Of a stretch of 64,000 nt of DNA, positions 1-11,286 are shown piece after piece. The stretch spans positions 1,860,001 to 1,924,000 of the forward strand of contig QYRS01000003.1 of NCBI GenBank assembly GCA_006503535.1. The letters run 5' to 3'. The notes under the pieces are model-generated. The model ran no database searches, was not told the DNA's origin, and saw only the letters and a list, made by a program, of their open reading frames with translations. Both the position numbers and the translations under genes were made by a program. The DNA comes from Arthrinium phaeospermum. Taxonomy: Eukaryota; Ascomycota; Sordariomycetes; Amphisphaeriales; Apiosporaceae. Each line of letters opens with the position of its first letter. Positions within the stretch are counted from its first letter, which is position 1.

Positions 1-876
1 GTCTGGTGTGGAATTGGCGTACTGTCTGCCTTGGGTTCTGTATCGTCCTTGGCCACAGAGCTCTTCCTGCTCCCGCCCATAGCAATGTTTGTGGCAATAC
101 TTGGTTGTGGTGTATCCTCCTTGGGGTGTTCGGTTTTGACTGGCACAGGAGTCTCTTTCGTGGGCTTGGCCTCTGCTGGAGGCCGCGACCCGTTCTGCGC
201 GGGGTTTGCATCGGGAGTAGGGGGTGCTGCGCCATTGGGCCTGTTCGAAGCTGATGAAGCTGGCCGGAGTTTCGTGTTGTCAATGTTTGATGCAGTCGAG
301 TTCTGCCGGGCTCTTGAAGCGACTGGGCGAGTCGCAGCAGCAGCGGGCGCAGGCGAGCTTCGCGCGACGTTCTTTGGGTCGGTAAAGTTGGGCAAAATGG
401 GGGAAGTGGCTGCGAGGGAAGGAGAGAGGGTGGAGGGCAGGCCGTTTTTACTACACCGAGTCAGATTTGCAATGCTACGTTTTCGGAATATCACTAATAC
501 GCACCTTTTCTTTGCTTGACCATTGACAGTCGGCAGCGCTTTGCGTTTCTTGGAGGCTGGAGCTGCTCCTCCAGCTTCTGGCGTCGGTGTTGCTCGAGGG
601 CTGGATGTCTTCGCCTTCGGTGCGTTGTTGCCGAAGACGCCGCTCAATGCCCGCTCCATAGGCTGTGCGCCGTTCGTTGCCTTGTCTTTATTGTTATCGA
701 CCTTGCGCTTCTTCGGTGCTGGGTTGCCGTTCACAGGAGGCCCATTGGTTATACCCAGGCCAACGGGCGCGTTTGTGTCTGCCGCCGCCTTGCGTGACTT
801 GCTGCCGTTTGCGGCCCTTTTGCTCGGCTCGTGTTTCTGTTTCGTAGTATCGTGATCGGCATCGGCATCGGAGGCG

Positions 877-911
<35 letters not shown>

Positions 912-1771
912 CTGCTGCTGCGTTTTTTGACCCTTTCTTGCGGCAACGGCTTGTTTTCTCGCGTCGCTTCTAGCAGCTGCCTCTTCTGCGAGCGCCTGGG
1001 CGGCAGCAGTGATGGCCTGGGCACCGTCGCGGCGCGATCTCTCGGCAGCATTTGCTTTATTGACCCTGTTCTCGGGATAAGCCCAGTGTGTAGCACTGCC
1101 GTATTTGGCTTCCTCGCTAAATTCACTCTCGAGGTGGGGCCAGACGTCGTCGGCGCGACTCAATTGCTTGGACAGCGCTTCGTTGGCGGTCGATATGACG
1201 TGGTTCTTTTCCTCGAGCGATACCAGCATTTCTTGGATCTTCAGAGCAGTATGGCGGAACAGCTGACGCCGAGGGAGATTGGCTGAGTCGTACAGCGAAG
1301 CATTGTAGCTCTCGTCGGCTGAGGGCGCTGGCGGCAAGCTTCCATTTGTGCCGAAACCGGTCGAGCTATTCTGAGCGCTCATGGGCGCGGAGCCGGGCGC
1401 GACGCTGCTCGCATTGTCGGTGGTCGGTCTCGGTTCGGGAGGGTTTGATTTGAGGGCAACGTCGACGAGCTGGAAGAGAGTGTCCTCTGGGGCAAAGATC
1501 TTGGCGTCGACCTCTTTCAATAGGGTGAAATGGCGAACGAGATCTTTAGGGATGTAATGGCGTCGGTGAAGTGTGTAATGGCAGGGAAAATGTCGATGGG
1601 CTGGTCGTGGGCATGCGCCTCCCGACCGGCCAGAGACGCAGCACCGAGCGCGGATGCTGATGATCTTTGGGGGTTGGTGCGTGCCTGGCGAGCTGGCTGA
1701 GCTCGGCGACTCGAAGAAGGGGTGCTAGAGCTAGGCTCTGCCTCTGGCTGGGAAGGCTTCGCGGTCCTCAT
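1..1771 (-). CDS. ING-family PHD-finger chromatin protein (partial, C-terminus off window, apparent frameshift)
   Basis: ING proteins are subunits of histone acetyltransferase or deacetylase complexes; the N-terminal ING domain binds the complex and a C-terminal PHD finger reads H3K4me3. Reading down from ATG 1771, a Ser/Pro/Arg-rich start leads to ITHFTDAITSL, and in another frame to PKDLVRHFTLLKEVDAK, the ING-domain signature, then DDVWPHLESEF. A tract of 14 Gln (879-920) and a Lys/Ala/Ser-rich disordered linker with basic KKRK-type clusters follow. An intron lies roughly between 505 and 390; its exact borders are unresolved because the best donor and acceptor do not agree in phase. The frame is open to base 1, so the PHD finger should lie beyond the edge. 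The frame breaks near 1545 (see findings). Family call is good; yeast Yng1, Yng2 or Pho23 equivalence cannot be settled without the C-terminus. Confidence 0.75.
879..920 (-). repeat. CAG/CAA tract coding polyglutamine
   Basis: Fourteen consecutive CAG/CAA codons on the minus strand, in frame within the ING-family gene. The seven codons at the upstream end are pure CAG and the rest alternate CAA and CAG, so length variation between strains is likely in the pure part. Confidence 0.9.
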
Positions 1772-2923
1772 GTTGGACTGAATTGGGTGAAGATGGTGGG
1801 AAGGTTGGTGGGAATTTTTTCCTGAGTCGTGACAAGGAAAGTCGTGTCTCGATCGTACTGGGGGAGGGACGCCGCAAGAGATGAAAAGTTGGATCTCTCC
1901 AGCGTCGCGAAAAAACAACCTAGGGACCTCGAAGTCTGGGATGCACGAAGAGGGACTATGTCATATTGCAATAGAAAGTATGAGAACCTATGCGCAGAAA
2001 CACATGATCGAGGGATGCTACTGGGAACGTAGAGAGGGGATGCGCAGAAAGCGATCCAAGTGACCAGCTGCAAAAGACCTTGGGTTCGACTGCAACTGCT
2101 CGGGAGAATGGTGGATGGGATAGACCTGGACTTGGGACTGGATGGGATTGATTTGATGCACAGCGCTGTTCCCGGCACAGCACAAACACGCTGCACCACT
2201 AAAAGCACTGCGACTTATGGGCTGTTGCCAGTCCTGGACTAGCTACCTTCACCTTTCTCGCGCATTGCGAACGCGCGAATGGGGGTTCAAGTTTATCCGA
2301 GCTGATAAGATAAGATCACTCGCTATGATCTCATTCCGGCTTTACAGTATGCAAATCTTCGCTAGAAAGGGGCCGGCCATCAATGGTGACTGACCACTCA
2401 AGACTTAAGCATTAAGGTTAGTTGAGCAGGTCGATCCACGGCATAAGTGCTACCTACGTACCTATTAGACTACCGTATTATAAATCCTATACTCAGCTTC
2501 TTATATAGAAAGTAGTCAGTGTATACACGTATATACATAGCCGGTTCTCTGCGTACCCCAAAGCACACTAGCACATTCAGGAGCATCTACAATTGTGCTT
2601 TGATACGGCAACCTGTCCAGGGATATATATGTTGGAAGCACATCTGTTTTATACAGTGTTTTTATGTGCTATATGAAGTACATACTTCTGAGTGGCCTAT
2701 GATCTACATAGGCGTGGTATAATGCAGCCTGCAACCTGCAGCTACTATAACATTAAGAAGACTGCCCGACCAAATGCAACTCCTGGGGGTGCTCAATCTA
2801 TAGACGCTAAGGCGCACCATCAAATGCAGCAGGAAACTGTCCACTGCCGAAAGAAACACGCAAAAGACTGCGCTGATGCTCTACTCTCGAACAAAACCTC
2901 GCTACTGGCAACCATGCTCGTCT
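1772..2923. other. Intergenic: ING-gene promoter and rer2 3' flank
   Basis: No supportable gene. The part near 1772-2060 is the leader/promoter side of the ING gene. The middle (about 2450-2650) is AT-rich with TATATA-like runs. Short ORFs on both strands overlap one another and resemble nothing recognised. Confidence 0.6.
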
Positions 2924-4101
2924 TTACTCCGTCTTGAGCCGCCTGCCGGACCTACCCTCCCGCTCCTTCTTCTGTCGCCACTGCCACTCAAGGAGCACTG
3001 GGATGAAGTGCCACAGGTCCATCTCAGGCCAGAAACACTTCAGAAAGAAGATGTGTGTGTCTTCATGACACTGCCACAGCATAAAGTCACTCAGTCGCAT
3101 CACGTTACTAGTCCGGATGAAGATGTCGAGCGGAGGGCAGTCGGCCGTATACATGTGGCTGTTGATAGAGTCCACCGTAATCGACTCTGCGTCCTTGAAC
3201 GGCATCGCCTTCCCCTTGCCTTTTGCTTCCGTCCGGGGCGAACCTGGGTTGAGCGTCGTGGTGGACGACACTGAATCGTCCACATCTGACTTCGCAGCCG
3301 GGTCCGGCGACTCCTCTCGGAGTGAAGTGGATGATTCCGTCCTTTTTGGTTGTTTAGATCTGATCGTCTCGGTAATCCTGGCTTGCGAGAAGGGCGTGGC
3401 TGGGGGTTCGGACGGCATCGAGAACTCGTCCACCGTGGCTTTGATGGCTGCCGTCATTTCTGCTCGTGAGGTGTAAGGGAAGCAAATGTTGAGTACCGCA
3501 CTAAAGTTTAAACCGTTAGCCCAGTTCACAGACGTTCCAACGGCGGCGGTCCTCGTACTCGGTATTGTGTTTAGTCATCTCAATGGCTCTGTCGACGAAA
3601 GGCAAGACGTCGTCAGGGATCATGTCACGCTCTCCCAGCACGCGAATACCGGCGCCATATCGATCGAGTAGTTCCCCGTGCTGGCACAGCTGTTCGAGCT
3701 TGAGCTTGGCCATCTTCATCAACCCGCTAACTTCAGATTTCGGTCGGTTGAAGTTCTCGATGCTGAATGCGTAAACGGTGACGACTTTGACTCCGCATTT
3801 GTAGCATACTTCGAGTACCTGTTGGAAGGGGTCAGCAGTCAGTTCCGGAACCTCCAAGTCTGGCTGTCGGCGCATCTACCTTGGCAAGGGCCTCGAAGCC
3901 CATATTGTGACCTTCTATCGTCTCGATATGGTTGTTCTTGGCGAACCGGCGATTTCCATCCATCTCGAAGGCGACATGTTGCGGAATCGGGCCCTGGCGC
4001 AAGGTGCCAATGAGCATTTCGCGGGCCTGCCTAAGAGCCCACGATATGGGTGGCAGTGTAGCAATCCATCTCTGGACGTTCGCATCCGCTTTAATAGACA
4101 T
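2924..4101 (-). CDS. rer2: Dehydrodolichyl diphosphate synthase (cis-prenyltransferase)
   Basis: Makes dehydrodolichyl diphosphate by adding cis-isoprene units to farnesyl diphosphate at the ER, feeding dolichol for glycosylation and GPI anchors. Three exons: 4101-3880, 3818-3559, 3500-2924; introns of 61 and 58 bp with clean GT..AG ends and matching phases; 352 aa. Visible motifs are HVAFEMDGNRRFA with the catalytic Asp and Asn (residues about 42-54), EGHNMGFEALAKVLEVC, VVTVYAFSIENFNRPKSEV, VLNICFPYTSRAEM, and near the C-terminus IFIRTSNVMRLSDFMLWQ and the FWPEMDLWHF region. The usual RTSG of the family reads RTSN here. A disordered Ser/Thr/Pro/Lys-rich insert of roughly 75 residues sits between the YTSR motif and the conserved SINSHMYTADCPPLD. 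The Rer2 versus Srt1 paralogue cannot be separated by eye. Confidence 0.93.
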
Positions 4102-5443
4102 GGTACCGAGTGTGAAGCGCCAAACAGGATCGAATAAGCTGTCGCGTGGGAGTCAAGATGAATTGAATATCTCGTTGTGCTGCAGTTGGTCGTCGCAATG
4201 CTTGGGTATACTGGCTGCGACAAAAGAAAGAACGGGTACGAATGCCTGAGGTGGGCTGAGGCGATGTATGACTCTATTCGTAACACATAATGCTGTTGCT
4301 TGTTCCCTTTTCTTCTTCTTCCCGACAAGGCACAAATGAATGCTCTGATGAACGCGGACAGACTAATTACACAAACAGGAATACCGGCAGGAAACGAACG
4401 GAAGGCGACTAGTATTTGTGGTTGCTAGAGGCTTGGAGGTACTGTGGATGTCTTGGTTCATTCTTGCGTGGTGTGGTCAAAAACGTTGCCTTCTTTGGAC
4501 GTGGACGGTACGGAGCTTGGGCCATTTTGTCATTGGTTCATTTCGCCTGTCGTAACTGCCTACCCTTGCCCTGGTCATCCGGTCGCTCTTGAATTACCAG
4601 CCAGACCTCGGATCAGAGACCCCAAAACCGTCAAGATCGTGCCATTGAGCAAAATCATCAAATGGCAAGTAGCGACTGAAATCCGGCATGGGCATAGCGG
4701 TCCAGATCCAGAGAGTTTTCCCAATAGAGAGGGTTCTGACTCCTCCTCACCTATCACACATCATGATCGCAAGCTGAGATATCAAGACCGGTAACCTCCG
4801 TGCAGCTGGGCGTCCCCGTGTAATGGATTATGATGTACATGCATGTATGTACTTACCCGGAATATAGGGCTGTCCATCATCATCACGAAACTTCTTTGTC
4901 CACCAAGTCATACGTACCTACACTCTGTTTCGACCTGCTTAACTCGCTCATACACATTGATGGGAAGTTGTACCCCCAGGCCTGGCCAGGTCGTTCGTTG
5001 CTTCTTCTTTGCGATATTAGGTACCAAGGGATAACCAGAAGTGATGGACACCTGGTGGTGGTTGACCACATTAACCTTAGGTGCTGTGACATGTGCTTCT
5101 AGCAAGAGCGGGGCTCCCTTTAGAGGACCGTCGCAACGCCTCATTCGCTAGTTCCCAACCACCCTTGCGCTTAAGGACAGACTGACAATTCAATTCGCTT
5201 CGATTCAATGACCTAGCCTCGCATCCTAACACCTCGACGGCAGTAAGGCTGAAATAACCTCCCACTTCTGATGCCACGTCCGTCATATTCAGAAACCATC
5301 TTGCATGACAATACCACACTGCATTATATAAGCACGCCCGCCCTTACGCCCTTGCCGTTTACCCTATCTGAACCTCAGAAGTTCTTCTGGCCACAGTCTC
5401 GTCCTGAATCCTTGCCATGACAGTGAACAGGTGACGTGGTATC
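4102..5443. other. Divergent promoter region between rer2 and the dsc2-like gene
   Basis: No gene seen. It holds upstream regions for genes leaving in both directions. A TATATAAG box (5325-5332) lies about 112 bp before the dsc2-like start codon, followed by a C/T-rich stretch typical of fungal initiation regions. Confidence 0.6.
5325..5332 (+). promoter_or_regulatory. Candidate TATA box of the dsc2-like gene
   Basis: TATATAAG on the plus strand, 112 bp upstream of ATG 5444 and followed by a pyrimidine-rich tract. Position and sequence fit a core promoter; no expression data. Confidence 0.5.
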
Positions 5444-6331
5444 ATGTCTTTTACGAATGCACCCATCTCCCGCTGCCTTGTCTATGGACTCATTGGCACA
5501 TCCATAGCTGCCAGTCTTCTGGATGTCAAGCACTACTGCTACATCCTCGTCGACACTCACCTCTGGAGGTTCCATCAGACATGGCGGGCGTTGATATTCC
5601 AGCTATGCTACACCAACTCCTCCGAAGTGCTCTTCGCCGGCATGACGCTGTACCATATGCGAACTATTGAGCGTTTTTGGGGTTCAAGGAAGTACGCTGT
5701 AAGTTGGCGGGCGATAACGGTTGCCGGTACTCGGCCTGCGCTTTTCGTCGGTAGCTAACGCAACCGCCAGTCGTTCATCATCGTAACACTAATGTTGACG
5801 AGCATTCTAACCCCTGGCATCCTCGCCTTCGTCCTACGGCCACTTACCCTCGGTCTTTTCAACTATCTCCCAGCGGGGCCGACACCGGTGATATTTGCGG
5901 TGCTCGCCCAATACCATGCCATGGTCCCGCACATGTATAAGTACCGGCTGGCGACGTCATCGTCTGCGCCGGCAAATGGGCAAGTCCAGGGCATTACCTT
6001 CTCTAACAAATCGTACATCTACATGATGGCCGGCCAACTGGCGCTTTCGCAATGGCCTGGATCACTGCTGGGCGCTCTGATCGGCTGGTTTGTGGGATAT
6101 TCCTGGAGAATGGAAATCTTGCCACGATCATTGACGAAATGGCGGCTCCCCGGCTGGATGGTCGGTGTCCGTACGCAACGACGAAGCGAGGAATTCGAGG
6201 GCTTGAGACGAAGACTTGAAGGGGAGGATGCATCTACCGCCACAACGAGCGGCGCGCAAACAGGAGGAGAAGCTGGCCGGCGTAGAACCATGGGTCAGCA
6301 GTTCATGGACACCTTCCGAGGCGCTTTCTAG
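5444..6331 (+). CDS. dsc2: DSC E3 ligase complex subunit 2-like rhomboid pseudoprotease
   Basis: Dsc2 (S. pombe Dsc2/Ucp14, Aspergillus DscB) is a membrane subunit of the Golgi DSC ubiquitin-ligase complex that acts in cleavage of SREBP and in membrane-protein quality control. Exons 5444-5698 and 5771-6331, 72-bp intron (GTAAGT..CAG), 271 aa. Five to six hydrophobic segments are visible: CLVYGLIGTSIAASLL, LCYTNSSEVLFAGMTLYHM, SFIIVTLMLTSILTPGILAF, the stretch around PAGPTPVIFAVLAQYHAMV, and LLGALIGWFVGYSW. Where an active rhomboid has GxSG the sequence is GPTP, so it should be proteolytically dead. The C-terminal tail is basic and Thr/Gly-rich, ending MDTFRGAF. I see no UBA domain, although several family members have one. 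Family call is strong, exact subunit slightly less so. Confidence 0.8.
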
Positions 6332-8257
6332 AAGCCCCTGGACATGTTATAACCTATTGTCCAGAAGTATCCATCTACACGATTCATTCGTTCAAGGCAA
6401 GATGCAGCTAGAAGCGCTGGGCCCACGAGAATAGTATATGTATGCAATCCGTTGGGGCATACGCGCACTGCACTGAGATCAACTCTGGTCGTCTCGGATG
6501 ACAACGTGTAAGCGGTATACCAAGGTGTACCATAGCCGTAGTGAACCAAAGTGACTGACAAATCAACAACAATTATTATCAAGCCTGTCCTGTGATGTCA
6601 GCCAGTTCGAAGAGATAGTCAGTCACCACCGACTTGGGCCGCTTACTACAAGTACGTATGTACGCCTCTCTCGTACAGCCCTGCACACAAAACAAGCGCT
6701 GATTGCATCAGCTGAGCCTTGACAGCCAGCCCAGCAAAGCTGCAGCCTCCCACCCGGCAGATAGGCGAAATTACCGACATGCACGCACATGTATATATCC
6801 AATATCTCCCTCTCGGCACAGCACCGACGCAACGTGACGGCGCGTGTAGATGGAGCACCACAGTCGATTGCACACTGCCATCCAAAGATATCGAGTATCC
6901 TCCCGCTGGCGAGGTCTGTGTGTGTACATACATGCGTGATGTGTTCGGCCGATACCCGTCCCGCACAGATGTGTGTAGGGTCTCACTTCAAGCTGTGCGA
7001 CTGTCCAATTCGCAACCTTGGTCTTACTCTTCCTCGTACTCTGTTCGACCCCCGAGCCTCTCTCCTACGCACACGCCGTACACGCCGTACACGCAGCATC
7101 TGGCAGTCAGTAAGCCGTTGGAGGTGGCAATGCTCATCACGAGTGCCGAAGCCAAACAATATTTATAGAAACGTCTTGTGGATTGGGTTAAGGCGACTGC
7201 GGGTTTCACGCGTGCTAAGTCTATACTTGTAGTAGGTAGCAGGTAGTAAGCAGCGTGCAGTAGGCCTTGGGCGTAGTCGACGAGGCCTACGAATGAATAC
7301 GCAACAAAAAAAAACATTTGGGCGGACGTCCTCACGTAATTGGAGCTAGAAAATAAACAAAACAAAAAACCTTGAAGAGCCCAAGACCGATTTGATTCAC
7401 CAGGTCTTATGAGACGATTGCCTGTCTGGGGGCTAGCTGGATCAGAAGCTGGATATCCCGCCAGTCCGGGTTAGTTGGAGTAGTTACTGTAAATGGCAGA
7501 TTAGCAGGGATGTAGGGGGGGCCGTAGGGGAGCCGGAATTGCAGCAGTGTTCCATCCTGTCAGCCATTTCTTATTTTACTTTCAATTTCACATCGCCCCC
7601 CTAACGAGTAGCTTTCTGCGCTGACCCGCCGGGACCTGCATAAGCCGCCAATCCTCCAAAGTACCCAGAGCAGCATCTGGCGCTGCTACAATACCTTTTC
7701 AAAACGAAGCCCGCATGGGAATGGATTTCCTTCCACACCCCCATCATCCCATCCTTGTCCATCTGTCGTCCAACCCCATACTTGTAATAATCAACCGCCG
7801 GCAGCAGAAGCCAGCCTCAATTCCTCCTTTTCCTTGCACTACCACCTTTTCTTCGATACCGGGACCCGTTGCTTTTCGCCATATTTGGCTCCCCTCCCTT
7901 CCATACTATAATAAGAGTCTTGTTGGATAATTATATTCGCATTCCTCTCAGCCTTTGTCTTCTCGCGCGTGTTCGACAATCTCCGCGTTCCCTATTTGTG
8001 TACCCCGTAAAAAAAAGTACATAGCCGCCCGGAGATTAGGCCCTCGAGTTTCGCGCGCCTCCCAATCCATGGTACGGAACCACCGATCGATCCAGTGACG
8101 AACACCAAACCGCGAATCAGGCGGAATAAGGGAAAAAGAAGGAAGCGAAGATAGCATATAGGTCGCTACGAAAACTATACCATGTCTTTGCCTTAACGAC
8201 GAGTGCGACCCATTAAATCTTGTTACTGTCGTTGCTAGGAAACTGTAGTAGCACAAG
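6332..8257. other. Intergenic between the dsc2-like gene and the Usp1 gene
   Basis: No supportable gene. Overlapping short ORFs on both strands around 6720-7230 have no recognisable domain and no intron logic. From about 7560 the plus strand becomes C/T-rich, as expected of the Usp1 promoter and leader. One ACGCGT (MCB core) occurs at 7208-7213, about 1 kb upstream of the Usp1 start. Confidence 0.55.
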
Positions 8258-11200
8258 ATGAACGGCATCTCCAACCGAGGGCCGGGTGCCAATGGCTTCG
8301 ATGGAGGAATCCGACCACTGCAGCCGTTGCGCACAAATCAGGGCCCGAAAACAAATATGCCCGCCGACCGCTACAGGCAAGAGGGTCCAAATGGCGACAT
8401 GCGCTCCAAGCCGCGCTATAATCCCGTACGATACCATCTCGAACCAGACCCGGTGGCCCCCAACGTACTAATTTGTTCGCATAGATGAACCCCGAGAGAG
8501 TGCAAAGCTCGATGCTGGTAGACCTGAAGGACCCTGTGCAGGTACATCTGCTTACCGAAACCGCTATACTCGACAGCAAGGAGTACGAGATCCTGTCCCA
8601 GGAGGAGGTGGACGACTTGAAGAAGCAATGCCAACTCCTCAACCAGCGAATAGAACAAACGCGCGCCAGCCTGGCCATCCAGTCCAAGTATCGAGATGCT
8701 GCCAACTCCATGGCGAGGCTATACTCGCCGAACAACCCCACACGAAACCTCCTGGGGAAAAGAGCATCTACAGGCGACGCCGCTCGCGAGGCGGAAGCTG
8801 AGCGAGAAGCAATACAGAAGAAATGCGAAGACTTGTCCTCGGAGCTCTGGCAGTTGGAGAAGCGCGCGATGGAACCTCAAAAAAGGCTGCTCGAGCACAC
8901 GGCCGGCATCCTGCAGATGACGCACAAGGTTGCCAACAAGGGCGTGCTGACCCCCAAGATGCCCTCGATGAACGGTATACCTGCGAGCCCCGAGAGCATG
9001 TTCACCGGGTCCAACGGCAGGAATAGCCTGGAACCGCCAGACGACTTGCTCTTCGACGAAGCAAGCTTGTACCAATCGATCGAGGACATGGCAAACTTCG
9101 GTCCTGCGATTCCACGGGATCAACCTAAGAAGAACACTATAGAGATACCCCTGAAATCGCCTGTCCGACAACAAACGAAAGAATTGACGGAGGAGAGTGA
9201 ACGGTTACGCATGGAAAACATCCAGCTGAAACAAGAAGCGGACTCTCTTAGGACACAGCTACAAGACGCTCAGGGTGGCGATCCCAACCAGTGGAAGCTA
9301 ATAACCGACACGGAGAAGAAGTTGGAAATGTTCAATCAACAGCTGCAGGAGCTTGTGAGGGCCGCGGATCCGGCCAAGAACAACGGCTACAAAGCACCCC
9401 CTTCTGGCCAGCTTGAACCCGGTGATATGTTAGGCAGTCACCTAGACTATCTGGAAGGAGCATTGGCCGAAATCAAAAGCAGCATCGGCAACAACCCCGA
9501 AGCTGCACAAGCGATCCAAGCCGCCAACCAGCAGATCCAAGAGCTTCTGTTGTCACACGGCAGCGCTGGGTATCCCAGCCCTCCTCAGATGGATGCCGAT
9601 CTGAATGATCAGTTCGATTACTTGCAAGACGCTATCCGCGCGGCAGGGCAGTCGTTGGACCGAGCCGCTGCGCTCGCAGCCGCAAGCTCCGCTGACAAGC
9701 AGAAGGACGACCAGTCTGAGGCTGTCCTCATGGGCCTGTGGGATATCATCCAGGCGGGCCTGGCCGATGCCGAGCAACGCAAGCGCGACCGCAGGAAGAC
9801 GCGCTTGGACAAGGGTATCACTGCCGAGGAGGAAGACATGTCTGACAACGAGGGCTACGACCCCAACGAGACTTACTCGCTACAGGCTTTCTCTGCCAAA
9901 GTACAGTGGCTCTTCGCACAGGCTGCTGGCCTCAAGGAGAAGAAGGGCGTCCTTCAACGGCAGATCAAGCAGCAGCGCGAGCTGAACAACAAGTCGGACG
10001 TGGAGAAGGAGGAAGCCATGAAGGCCAAGGACGAAGAGATCGAGCAAGCGCGTAGCCAATTGGCCCAGGTGGAAAGGGAGGCAGATGGCATACGCCAACA
10101 GCTTTCCGATGCCCTCACGGAGCTCGATACAGCGCATAACGCCCAGAAGCAAGGGAACGCGGAGCAGGATGCAGCCATCAAGGAAGCCACGGATAAGCTC
10201 AAGGAACGCAACGCCAAGATTGCGTCTCTGGAATCCGACAGCCGGGACATCCAGATGCGCCTGACGACGGCCGAGACCAACATTGCCATCATCACGAGGC
10301 AGCTCCAGGAGGCCAACGAGGCCAAGGGCGAGGCGGACAAGGCCATCGCCGCCAAGGAGGCCGACGTCACGGCCAAGACGGACGAGCTTAAGTCCAAACA
10401 GAACGAGATAGAGGAGCTGATGGGCATGGTGGCCGAGTTCAAGATGCGCGCGACCATGGCCGAGGCCGAGCTGGACGGCGCGTACGGCAGCCGGCGCGAG
10501 CGCGCCCTCGAGGCCGCGGCGCTCTACGACAAGGACGGCACCAAGCAGCTGCAGGACAAGGTTGCCGAGCTGACGCCCCGCGTCGCCGAGCTCGAGACGG
10601 AGCTGCGCGGCACCGTCAAGGACCTCAAGGATATCACCAAGCAGGCCATCGACGCCGAGGCCAAGATCGCCGACTCGAGGCCGAGCTCGACAAGACGGCC
10701 CAGCAGGCCCGTCGCGAGAAGGAGGAGCTTCAGGAGTCCCTCGACCGCGAGAAGCTCTCCCGCGGCGCCCTGAGCCCGGCATGCCCCTGTCCCCTGGCGG
10801 ATCGCGCAGCAGCTCCATCGTCACGGACTCGTACCGCGAGGCCCTCCGCTCCGAGCGGAAGAAGCACGACGAACAACTCAGGGTAAGCACTGATTTTCTT
10901 TTCCCCCGACTAGCCCTTTCCATCCCTTTCTCCTTCCACGTAATCTACCTCAGCCTCTTATTTCCAAATATCGACATAACAAAAAAGCTGACAATTTTAC
11001 CAAACAGGCCGAGCAAGCAAACCGCAGAAAGCTCGAAGAGGAGCTCCGCGCCCTCAAGAGGGCCCAAGGCCCCGGCAAGAGCCCCTCAGCCCACGGGTGG
11101 CGTAATTTCGGGGGTTCTCTACTCTGCCCTCCTTATACCAAAACCAAACACACTTCCTCCTCTATCTGCAGGTTGTGTCAAGACCCTCACGATTGTTACT

Positions 11201-11286
11201 CGCTATATATGACCCCACCCCTTATCTATACTACTACCTACATCTCTATTACCACGACGACGTCTCTGGCCGGGTCAAACACATGA
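8258..11286 (+). CDS. Usp1 (up-regulated during septation) coiled-coil protein, with two apparent frameshifts
   Basis: Fungal Usp1-domain proteins are coiled-coil proteins named for septation-linked expression; their biochemical role is not known to me. Exon 1 is 8258-8425; intron 1 8426-8484 (GTACGA, TACTAAT branch, ATAG); exon 2 from 8485. The Usp1 domain begins at once: VQVHLLTETAILDSKEYEIL, SQEEVDDLKKQCQLL, YRDAANSMARLYS. Long Glu/Lys/Ala/Gln-rich coiled coil fills about 9180-10880. At about 10672 the coiled coil continues in the +1 frame (LEAELDKTAQQARREKEEL) and at about 10777 it moves again (MPLSPGGSRSSSIVTDSYRE), each consistent with one missing base. Intron 2 is 10883-11007 (GTAAGC..ACAG). 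Exon 3 starts AEQANRRKLEEELRALKR; the formal stop is 11286, but the true C-terminus may be near 11104. Confidence 0.82.

Noticed and set aside
831..1286. Plus-strand ORF with poly-Leu at 880-920
   Set aside because: Mirror of the in-frame polyGln tract of the minus-strand ING gene.
6700..7240. Overlapping ORFs of 100-150 residues on both strands
   Set aside because: No domain, no compatible introns and Cys/His/Arg compositions typical of random frames.
9880..10923. 347-residue minus-strand ORF opposite the Usp1 gene
   Set aside because: Leu/Arg/Gly-rich composition is the mirror of a GC-rich Glu/Lys/Ala coiled coil; no domain and no start context. Shadow.
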